From Phallusia fumigata (Eukaryota > Chordata > Ascidiacea > Phlebobranchia > Ascidiidae), in contig QXVZ01020502.1 in NCBI GenBank assembly GCA_008931825.1, forward strand, positions 1,262 to 22,622: a DNA stretch of 21,361 nucleotides, given 5' to 3'. Under the pieces are notes generated by a model that searched no databases, was not told the DNA's origin, and was given only the letters and a program-made list of their open reading frames with translations. Every line of letters begins with the position of its first letter. The stretch's first letter is position 1. Of this stretch, positions 1 to 8,550 are shown piece after piece. The translations under genes were made by a program, and so were the position numbers.

Positions 1-1824
1 TTGCAAGCCCAACACGAAAAAAATGAGCTGGAAGAAAAGTTCAAACAGCTGCAAGAAGAGAACAATGTACTAATGGATTCCCTGGTCAGTAAACTTTGCT
101 GAACATTTCTGGGAGGCCAACCATTGTTCTAATCAGTAACTCCCCCCAAACAAAGATAAATGAAGTAATACTTTGTACATGTGAACATAACATAAAATAC
201 CACCCAAAGGCCCCAACTTTAAGCCTATGTCTACTTCTTCGGACATGTGTGTGTATCGCTGTAGAGGAAATCTGAGGATGCCAATGAGCTGCTATCAGAG
301 AAAACAAAATTGTCTTCTGAGGAATCAATGCTGTTGAGTTTAAAAGTGGGACAAAGTGATAAAGAAATCCAGAAATTGCAAGCAGAAATAAGCAAGGTGT
401 GTTGAATTGCAAATTTTAGCCTGGTATAAAAATGTTAAAGCCTCTTTTCTTACAGCTTCAAGAGAACAATCACCATTTTACACAGCGGCTTCATAAATAT
501 GACCAAATTATGCAACAGTTGTCTGAAGCTTCAAGAGATTGGTAAGTTTGTTTAACTCCTTTGTTTTAACAAAACATTAAATCACCAGCAAACTATTTTA
601 AAAACATATAGGTTTTGAAAGAAGCATAAACTTTGTTTCTGTTTCAAATTTCGTGTTGCAAAGTGCAAATTCATATACTGTACTTCTTTATTCACCATCT
701 CTAAACAAATTTGCATTGATATTCAGCGAAGCAGAAAACGAAAGACTCAAAGAAGAAACGCACAACTTACAGATGGCACTCGCGTTGGCCAACAAAAAAG
801 TGTTGCAGTCCAACAACCTTGTAAGTATATCTACCAACCATACACTAGCAGTTTATCAACTTGTTTAAATCTGTAATTGTTCAGGCCCAGCACCAATCAC
901 CCAATTCCTCGAACAACTTGTCCCTCAACGGCTATGCGTTGCCTGTCAATCAACAGCTGAACCACAATCAAGTTCACGCCGTCAGTCAGTCAGCACACGC
1001 GTCTTCCATTTCCATGCCAACAAACGTGTCCCAGCCTAACAACCCGTTTAACGTGTACTCGCCTTCCAGTAGCACTTCCGGCGTACCGGAAAGTGGAACC
1101 GGTTCCAACCGAAACAGCAACGAGTTCTCGACGACAGGTTGCGTCGATATGCAACAACTGTCGCAGGAGATAGAAAAAGAACGGTAAGATTCTGGTTATT
1201 TCTTATTTACAGACCGAATATATCTAAAGCAGTGACTTGTGTTCGGTTTTTGGTTTACATTCTGTTCAGTTTAGTTTGTAAACTTCAGACCCAAATGGTT
1301 TGGGCGTGAGTTTGAACACCACCATGACTGCTCCCGCCTGGTCTTTTGGAGCGTATAAATCATTTTAGGCCCGCTAACGTTAGTTTGTTATCGTTTTACC
1401 TCAAAACTTCTTTGTTTATGTCAGGGTGGAATACCAAGTAAAAACGCGCAACATCGAGAAGCAACTGCAGTCGCTACGATCAGAGCTTGAATTTCTGAAG
1501 TTTGACGAACAAGGTGTGGCAAGTTTTCCACCAAACACCGCCCAACAAGTACCCGAACAACAGCTTTATTTGCCACGAAATGAGGTCTGTCCTTGGTTTT
1601 CTGCGTATGTAAGCTTTGCTTCGTTGGTCGATCATGCGTGGGACGTCACGCCGTGATTTCAAGACTAAGGGGTTTTCTGCCGGGTTTCTTTAAAGATTGC
1701 TCACTACTTACTATGGGACAGTTCAATATTCATGAAGTAACCTAGAACAAGTATGTTACATGGCCCAGTTTGTTAATTTTTTTGTTTGTAACATTTGCAG
1801 GCCCAAATGCGGACGCAGTACTAA
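1..1824 (+). CDS. Unidentified coiled-coil protein, 3' part of gene (partial)
   Basis: I do not recognise the family. Seven exons can be joined in one frame: 1-84, 265-396, 456-541, 727-820, 885-1183, 1425-1584 and 1801-1824 (stop TAA 1822-1824). All junctions are GT..AG and phase-consistent. They give about 292 residues, and the start lies left of the window. The first four exons encode a Leu/Glu/Lys/Gln-rich heptad-like coiled coil. The 885-1183 exon begins with an Asn/Gln/Ser-rich, probably disordered linker containing VYSPSSSTSG and returns to helix at QQLSQEIEKER. The next exon continues a coil (RNIEKQLQSLRSELEFLKF), and the protein ends AQMRTQY. The 1425 exon has two in-phase donors, a weak gtctgt after 1584 and a stronger gtaagc after 1608, so isoforms may differ by eight residues. 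A structural or scaffold role is likely from composition only. It shares no motif with the liprin gene further right. I am sure it is coding, not of its identity. Confidence 0.75.
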
Positions 1825-2678
1825 GGAACAGTCGCGACATCGATCTTGTGCTGAAACTGTGAATTGAAGAGCTGCTATTGCCTGTGCTATTTGTTCTAGT
1901 ACTGGGACATGCTAACCTGGAAACTGTGTTCATAATTTGCCTTCCCAACTCCCACACTGTTTGCAAATTGGTGCTTAGCATGCCTTACATTCGTCGTCAA
2001 AACGACGGTTCTTTATTGTACAATATACTTTCTTATACAAGTCGCCATTGAATGCGCTGTTAAGTATTGGCTTTGCACTTTCTTTTGCGCGGTGCTCTAG
2101 CAAATGTATACAGCTCATTACAAATTGACTGTAGATTTGCGCGTTGTGCTTGTACTAACCCCTCATTTCATATATTTGTGTTTTTTTGCAACCTTGTTTG
2201 CCGTTTTTTTCGTGCAACGCGAATACAACAATCGTGTCACATCCGGGCCATTCATCGTTTCCTTTTGTATGTCTAGTTCAATGATTATGCCCAGTAGTAA
2301 CCATGAAAGTTGACGCTAACTTTTGTCTAGACGTTAAGAGGCGTCGACTGGGAGTTGTACAGTCTGAACCAAGTAAATTTAGTCACATATTATCACGACA
2401 ACAGGGCCCGCAGCCCTTCGGTCCTGAGCCGCGTTACGATTTGTTGATTTGGCCCTGAGCCGCGTTTTCTGTGCACCGAAACACCAGTTGTAAAACAGGC
2501 CATAAAATCGGTACCGCTTCAGTACGCGCACGGTTTTTTGTCGAGTCAGCCTTTAACTTCAGGAAACGCCTGCGATTCGCCGACTCAGGTAACTACAGTG
2601 CCAAGGCTTTCAAGAAAACAAGTCTCGACTGCTGTGCTAGATAGCTCATCAAAGCAAAAGCGAACGCGCTCCAAAGAA
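1825..2678 (+). other. Intergenic: 3' UTR of the coiled-coil gene and upstream region of the b5 reductase
   Basis: No recognisable gene. No AATAAA is evident close behind the stop at 1824. A 13-bp direct repeat, CCTGAGCCGCGTT, occurs at 2423-2435 and 2454-2466 in a GC-richer patch that could be promoter-proximal. From 2448 to 2678 the reading frame of the reductase's first coding exon is open but holds no in-frame ATG, so this part is either 5' UTR or coding sequence reached by splicing from an exon not seen here. Confidence 0.5.
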
Positions 2679-4324
2679 ATGGCTACCGAAGTTTCTCCAC
2701 CAGTAAGTACACGTCATTAAGATATTTGTGTCCTGTTCACTCTAAAACAGTTTGTTTTTCAGTCTACAGCGGCATTTATAAGATTCGGTGTAGCAGCCGT
2801 AGCTACAACTGCAGCAGTTGTGTATGCGAAGACGCAATGTGGCGAGAAAGAAGCGCCTAAAACATTATTAAACGAGGAAGTAAAATACCCGTTGAAGCTC
2901 ATCCGAAAGGACAGATTAAGCCACAACACGAGGTAAAATTATTTTGACACATTTACTTAATGATGTTTAATGTAAACAGTATGACAGCTGTGCAATGTAG
3001 GTTGCCTGTTTTTGTAGAAAGAGCAAAAAAAGGTTTTATTTTGTAGTTTTGCTTTTCCTTATGTTTACATATTAAACTTACGTAACATAATAATGGTATA
3101 AAATTGTTTTTGCAAGCATCTTTTCCCTTTTGATCCAACTGAAAAGTATTTAGGCAAACTCAGGGTCACAAGAACGGTGAGATTAACTGATATTATGCAT
3201 AATTTTCTACAGGAGATTTGTTTTCGAGTTGCCATCAAAAAAACATGTGCTCGGGCTGGATGTTGGAAAGCACATTTTTCTGTCAGCTACCATTAATGGA
3301 AAGCTTGTGGTGCGACCGTATACACCAGTGACCTCTGATGATGACAAAGGTCATATGGATTTGGTTATAAAGGTTCAATACAGTCTTTATTATCCTGCTT
3401 GTAGTTGTTACCCTAAGCTAAACTATGTGTTTGTTAGGTGTACTTTAGTAACCAACACTCAAGGTATCCGGAGGGGGGCAAAATGTCACAATACCTTGAG
3501 AATCTACCACTGGGCCAAAGTGTTGATGTTCGTGGCCCAGGAGGATTAATCAAGTATAAACTCAGGGGTCTGTTTTCAGTTCGTTTGGTCAAGGATGGAC
3601 TATCTTATGCGAAGCGAGCAAAGCAGGTAATATTTTTTTAGACCTCTTAACCGAAAGCATCATTATGCAATTTTTTGAATTAAATTTCAGATTGGTATGA
3701 TCGCTGGTGGAACTGGTATTACTCCCATGTTGCAGCTTATCCGACAATGTTTGAAGGACCAAAATGACAAAACTAAGCTGTGGTTGATATTTGCAAATCA
3801 GGTAAAAAATTGTAACATCTCGGTCTGTATCCTTTTACCCCAAAAATATTTTGACTATATTACCGTGCAGACTGAAGATGACATTTTAGTGAGAAAAGAA
3901 CTAGAAGAGTGTGCTTCAAAGGACCCAGGACACTTTAAGTTATGGTACACATTGGATAGGGCTCCAATTGGTAGGAACATACAANGAAGATGACATTTTA
4001 GTGAGAAAAGAACTAGAAGAGTGTGCTTCAAAGGACCCAGGACACTTTAAGTTATGGTACACATTGGATAGGGCTCCAATTGGTAGGAACATACAAAAGC
4101 TTGATTTGGCAAACAACCAATGTTTAACATATTACTTTTGTTGAAAAACAGGTTGGAAGTACTCTTCCGGCTTTATTGATGAGCAGATGATTAAAGAGCA
4201 TCTTCCAGCGCCAAGCCTTGACTGCATGATATTCCTATGTGGACCTAAACCCATGATCGACATGGCTTGCTTGCCAAACTTAGAAAAAGCTGGTCACCAG
4301 AAGAGTCGTGTAGTTGTTTACTAA
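2679..4324 (+). CDS. CYB5R: NADH-cytochrome b5 reductase (CYB5R1/2/3 type)
   Basis: Transfers electrons from NADH through FAD to cytochrome b5, serving lipid desaturation, sterol synthesis and haem-protein reduction at ER or outer mitochondrial membranes. Exons: 2679-2702, 2763-2932, 3213-3372, 3438-3626, 3691-3801, 3871-3970 and 4152-4324. All phases fit and give 308 residues, the usual family size. Residues about 9-30 form a hydrophobic N-terminal anchor ([16 protein letters not shown]). Family signatures are FAD binding [11 protein letters not shown] (99-109) and GGKMSQYL (131-138), NADH binding GGTGITPM (187-194) and CGPKPM (281-286), and a C-terminus ending RVVVY like the vertebrate enzymes. 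The ATG at 2679 is the first in frame; the frame stays open upstream to 2448, so a longer N-terminus is possible. Exon 6 is followed by an assembly duplicate at 3986-4096. I cannot say which vertebrate paralogue is nearest. Confidence 0.94.
3874..4096 (+). repeat. Identical 111-bp direct duplication around one N (assembly duplicate of b5 reductase exon 6)
   Basis: Copy 1 is 3874-3984, N is 3985 and copy 2 is 3986-4096. The copies match base for base, across both exon 6 and the start of the following intron. Copy 1 has its own acceptor just upstream (cag at 3868-3870) and a normal donor. Copy 2 starts three bases inside the exon, directly after the N, and so has no acceptor. A biological exon duplication would not be expected to keep the intron identical yet begin exactly at an N. 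This is best read as two overlapping contig ends placed side by side. Confidence 0.93.
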
Positions 4325-4715
4325 TACAAGTGTTTCTAAATTTCTACAGGGTTTGGTTCAAAAATTGTGCAGTTCATTATGTTTACATCTCTGATTGTGT
4401 CTATTTGCATTTTGTTTACAGACCACAGTATTGTAAGATTGTTCATTTGTTTTGATGAAATCAATTCCACCGTATGTATTGTCAAAAGTAATTGAATTAT
4501 TTTAATTTTCTTCAAGTGCCTTCTGCTGTTACTGCGTGATTTAATACAGATTTGTTAACATGAATAACACACTAATTTTATTTACATTATGTATTTGCCA
4601 TTGCTTTTTAGACATTTATTGCACAATGTGGATACAAGAAGAGTGTGGGCAAGTCATAAGATTGTGAATTATTGCATAGGTATACTGCTAAAGCCAGCGA
4701 TATAAATTAAAACAG
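4325..4715. other. Convergent 3' ends of the b5 reductase and TMEM241-like genes
   Basis: This 391-bp AT-rich spacer holds the 3' UTRs of two genes that meet tail to tail. On the minus strand, AATAAA-type signals for the TMEM241-like gene lie at 4615-4620 and 4577-4582, about 95 and 135 bp after its stop. On the plus strand no AATAAA is visible; the only near-consensus signal is ATTAAA at 4706-4711. If used, it would make the reductase transcript run up to or into the last codons of the opposite gene. Confidence 0.5.
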
Positions 4716-5888
4716 CTAAGTTCCGATTAGTATGTCTCTTACTTCATGGCGAAGGTCATCAGATTCTTGAAACATGCTGCCTAAAATGTGTAAAATATCA
4801 CCAGCTACACCACAAAGGATTGCACTCCAAAGTAACAATGTGTGAGTAACAGGAAACAACTGCATTGAAATAAGAAGTGTTAATACTTTTGCAGCCATCT
4901 GGGTCATTTGAGAGGTAGATGTCAAAGTGCCAGGCTTAACTTTATTCCACATTTGACTGACAGCCCAGCCCAAAACTCCACTGCAAATGCACCCAACGTA
5001 GAAATTAATATTGCCTAAATGAGGAAATTCCCTTGAAGCTGTTGTGTGATGACCCAGAATAAATCCAAATGACAATAGAGTGAGAAATCCAACTAAGTTG
5101 TTTAAAGTTTGTCTCTGCATGGCAGTTAGGCCTGAGTATGGCCATTGGGGACTTGTATACCAGTAAGCCACAGCTCTGTAAGCTCCAGAAAATACAGCAT
5201 GCACAAGTATCCAAGTTAAATCAAACATAGGTGTATCATAATGCACACTCCATAAACCAAGCATTAGTGCTGAAAGCTTGAGTGGAATACCAATATGCAC
5301 TGCACCGGTTGGAAGATGGTCATCACAGAGAACTAGTATGACATCACTAGCGCCATGACTGAGTAAAAACACAGGAATGGAAGTATGGGCAAGAGCTTTG
5401 GAACCAGAGAAAATACTTCCGACATACAACAACATGGCAGGAGTCCATGGTACCAGCTCGGATATGGTGAGTTGCTGTAGTTGGTTACCTGAAAAGCAAA
5501 GAGTCATGGCATAAAAAATACAGTTGGGCACAGATAGTACATTTAGTTACAACCTGTATTTTTGCTAAGTCTAACAAAATATCTGATTACCAATCACCAA
5601 CAAAGAGAGGAAGATTTTCTAAAAAAACGCAAAACATCAACTGTCTGCATACTTTTATGAGCAAAATGGACTTTTTTTAACAAACATTTTAATTGTACAA
5701 TCGCCGTTGTTACCATACTTACCGGAATAAATGCAGATTAGTAAAAAAGCGACAAGCGCCTGCCAGCCTTGAAACAGGGTCGGATATTGAAACCCTAAAG
5801 ACGTCAAAACATACTTGTTGCACAACACTGCAGTCATATACAAAACGCAGTAGGTAGCATATTCCACTAAATTTGAACGACCCTGCAT
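4716..5888 (-). CDS. TMEM241: TMEM241-like nucleotide-sugar transporter family membrane protein
   Basis: A polytopic membrane protein of the drug/metabolite and nucleotide-sugar transporter superfamily. Vertebrate TMEM241 is related to yeast VRG4 and has been reported to carry UDP-GlcNAc in the Golgi; the substrate here is inferred only. Two exons: 5723-5888 starting at ATG (CAT at 5886-5888 on the plus strand), and 4716-5488 ending in TAG. Donor and acceptor are consensus and the Gly56 codon is split between them. The result is 312 residues, close to the vertebrate length. Signatures shared with vertebrate TMEM241 are NKYVLTSLGFQYPTLFQGWQ (24-43), GSKAL (84-88) and IPVFL (93-97). Hydrophobic segments recur along the whole length, consistent with about ten helices. 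The short Arg/His-containing C-terminus ends DILIGT. It converges with the b5 reductase gene and diverges from the receptor gene at 7558. Confidence 0.9.
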
Positions 5889-7557
5889 TGCGGGCCTACT
5901 GCTTTAGTTTCTTCATGAACAACGCATTTACGGCCACGTCGCTATACACCCGTATTCCATTCACCTGTGTGGGTTATTACAGCGGACGTGTTACGTCACA
6001 AACGTCAGCGATGGTTAACAACTTCATGCGCCGATGAGTGCATCTGGGTTTTTTGGTGCAATGCACCAGTGCACAGGCGTAGCTTTGTGGCTTTGCCTTT
6101 TTTGCAACTTTCTTTGCAGCCAGACTGAACTAAGCTAGCGCCCCAAACATTGTCAAACATGGGGATAAAATTACATTTTGACCTTCTCAAGCTACAAATT
6201 CTTTTCGAGTCTAGTGCGTTTTAAATCCAACACATTAGTGCAAAAATAAATTTTGTTATACTTTCTAACAATTATAAGCTGCGCTTCTTATCATAAATAC
6301 ACGACTGATCAACCGAATTGTTAAAAGCGAATGCTTTTAAATCATATGTTTCGGCATAATTTAAGCACGAAAAAAGTAAGTCGTAATCAGCTCGAAATTT
6401 TGGTGGGGATTACTTATTTCCAGTGGTGACCTATCTTAATGTTACTTTAATATTGAGGCGCATAGCCCCTTTAATCCCCCCTGGCTATGTCTTTAATGGC
6501 GTGCATAAATACCTATGCGTAACTGCGGTACAAGCCTTAACGACGGAACTGATAATAATTGTTGCCAAATTGGTTAAAACTAAAAGAGCTTGTCGTTTGG
6601 ACAACTTTTTTTGTAAAACTCTTGTGGTCTGACGAAAGCGTTTTCGGTAATGGGTCACCTTGTAAACTAGTAATTGTTGGTGATGGGTTTTGAAGTGGGA
6701 TCCAGCGGCGAAAGTGTGGCTATGGCGCATAATGCTGAATGCATGTCTGTCAGGTAAATCTTCCAAAATCGGCAAGCACTTGGCCGATTGGTCTGGGGCA
6801 AAATAAACATGATCGGTTCATGTAGTGCTTGTGCGGGTTCGTACCTTGAAAGGAATTTGCCATATTAACGAACGATTCGAGGGTTGTAATGATAGAAGAA
6901 GGTGCCATAATACTGCCCCTCCTCCTCCCTCCTTTGTAGTTTGCCACTGGACTCCATGCTTTAACATTTAACCGTTTTTAATAACTACGCAAACCGCTGC
7001 AAACAAATGGGGGTTTTTTCCAAGCCCGTAATTTCCCGGAATTTTTGAAACCACATGCTTTGTGGATCACTGCGTTTTTCGGGAGTTTACTCTTTCTGTT
7101 GTCTGTTCGCGGCTTTCTAAAGTTTTGCCCGTGGCGATAGGGGGTATACGTACATCTTCTGCATGCAGGCTCAGAAACATAAATTTGAGTTACACCATAG
7201 CTTCTGTGTCTCAGAATAGTCACGAAAAATCGATGACACAATATAGCTAGTGACAAGAAGGTTTGTGTACAGCCTTGGTTTTGTTTAAGGTGGACAACTC
7301 GGATTGGTTTGATTGGCTACAATTTTATGTTGACGACGGTCTAAATGAGGTTAACATTACCGAACTTCACTTAAACTTAAACCCGGCACCAGTTTATATT
7401 TTAGTTTGACATTGACTGTGCATTGCAAAATGACAAAGTTTTTAGTAGCGAATGCATTTTGTAAACGTTAGAGTATTGTAATTGCTGCAGCTGTAAACGA
7501 AACCCTGTTTATTTCTGTTTAGGGTCCGAATTATGTTGTAATTACAAACAAACCTGG
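5889..7557. other. Divergent intergenic region between the TMEM241-like gene and the seven-helix receptor
   Basis: No convincing coding exon was seen on either strand; the open frames here are short and lack splice or composition support. The left end must hold the TMEM241-like promoter, and the right end the receptor's 5' UTR and promoter. A plausible acceptor (ttctgtttag, ending at 7522) precedes the receptor ATG by 35 bp. It could join a 5' UTR exon or accept a trans-spliced leader. No tRNA or repeat family was recognised. Confidence 0.45.
5991..5998 (-). promoter_or_regulatory. Candidate CREB/ATF-type site upstream of the TMEM241-like gene
   Basis: TGACGTAA reads on the minus strand 103 bp before the ATG. 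A second TGACGTT half-site lies just outside it at 6001-6007. Paired CRE-like elements so close to a start are suggestive, but eight-base matches arise by chance and no expression data are available here. Confidence 0.3.
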
Positions 7558-8550
7558 ATGTTTCACAACAACAGTAGCCAAGGCACTGAAGGCAGCAACT
7601 TGACGCTTACCAGTCGTCAGGACTATCCGCAATGGATCATTGCCACAAGCGTAAACATTTTCTCTTTCATTTTTCTCACATGGATTCTGTGGGGAATGAT
7701 GTCTTACGGAATCCGTCACAACAAGTTTAAGTACTCCAGGTGGTTGGAAATGAGCAAACGCAACGGCAACTTTGTTTTCCTATCGGGCGTTGGTGCCATG
7801 TCAAGCTGTTACTGCACTTTAATCATAAACGCGGTGTACTACAATTTGACATTTGGGGACTTTGACGCAGAGCAGTGCGAAATAACCTTCGACACTTTAA
7901 ACGTGTTTTACAAGATCTCAATACTGCTATTTTTGCTGTTTTATTGGACAAGACAGCGCGGCCTGTACCAACATCCAGTGATGAAAAGGCAGGCTAAACA
8001 TAAGTTGGTTCGATGTCTTAACCTAATTACAGTGATCATTCTTCCACTGGGTTCAATAGCGGAGGTAGTAAGCTTCGTAATTCCTGTCCAAAGTGCTACC
8101 AGTGGCAGCGGATGTCAAACTTTATCGCTGGAAAATCTTACTTTGTGGCCAATATTTATGGGCGTGGGCGTGTTTGCCATCGGACAGATAATGATGATCG
8201 TTCTTTTCGTTTTCCCACTTAGGCGTACGTCGATGGGACAAAACAGGCAACGTATCACAGCGATGTTCCGGCGTTCTGCTATCCTGGTTTTTGTCACAGT
8301 CGTTTCTAATCAAGCGCCCATCGTGATTCCAATCGCGATTTACCTGGGCCCAACAATACACGGACCGATAATTTTGTTTGAAATCAACCTTATGGTGATT
8401 GCTCTTTGCGTCGTTTTGTCATTTAAGGCGTACAAAGAAATTCTTCTACCGAAATGCGACCTTAAAAAAGTACAACGCTCACCAACGACGTGCACAACAA
8501 CGCCTTCAACTCCGAGCAAAACGCTTGCTACTAATTTTCCATTTGTTTGA
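7558..8550 (+). CDS. Orphan seven-transmembrane receptor (GPCR-like), single exon
   Basis: An uninterrupted 330-residue frame with seven hydrophobic helices at about 26-51, 72-95, 114-130, 150-177, 196-222, 240-264 and 269-291. The N-terminus (1-24) carries N-glycosylation sequons at Asn4, Asn5 and Asn14; more lie at Asn96 (loop 2-3) and Asn193 (loop 4-5), all on the outer side of an N-out topology. Cys107 just before helix 3 and Cys186 in the loop before helix 5 are placed as for the standard GPCR disulfide. The end of helix 3 reads YWTRQRGLY rather than DRY, and helix 7 lacks NPxxY, so it is not an ordinary rhodopsin-class member. The cytoplasmic tail (about 300-330) is rich in Ser/Thr/Pro (RSPTTCTTTPSTPSKT), a possible phosphorylation region. 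Ligand and G protein cannot be guessed. I am confident it is coding and seven-helix, not of its family. Confidence 0.78.
   Translation: MFHNNSSQGTEGSNLTLTSRQDYPQWIIATSVNIFSFIFLTWILWGMMSYGIRHNKFKYSRWLEMSKRNGNFVFLSGVGAMSSCYCTLIINAVYYNLTFGDFDAEQCEITFDTLNVFYKISILLFLLFYWTRQRGLYQHPVMKRQAKHKLVRCLNLITVIILPLGSIAEVVSFVIPVQSATSGSGCQTLSLENLTLWPIFMGVGVFAIGQIMMIVLFVFPLRRTSMGQNRQRITAMFRRSAILVFVTVVSNQAPIVIPIAIYLGPTIHGPIILFEINLMVIALCVVLSFKAYKEILLPKCDLKKVQRSPTTCTTTPSTPSKTLATNFPFV

Noticed and set aside
86..412. Minus-strand open frame of 108 codons
   Set aside because: It overlaps two well-phased plus-strand exons and their intron, and its composition is unlike a protein.
1..1824. The first coiled-coil gene as a displaced piece of the missing liprin middle
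   Set aside because: Its coil and Asn/Ser-rich linker do not match the liprin order, and it ends in its own stop codon without reaching the VDLLSP segment.
2538..2720. Open frame starting at TTG as the start of the b5 reductase
   Set aside because: TTG is not a usual start in animals. The frame is real, but the first in-frame ATG is at 2679 and the final bases run into the intron.
4612..4660. Possible extra terminal exon of the b5 reductase after an ag at 4610
   Set aside because: The stop at 4322-4324 yields a C-terminus that aligns with the family end, so no further exon is needed.
5889..7557. tRNA, mobile element or small RNA in the intergenic region
   Set aside because: No tRNA B-box with paired arms, no terminal repeats and no transposase-like frame were seen by eye; a covariance-model scan was not possible.
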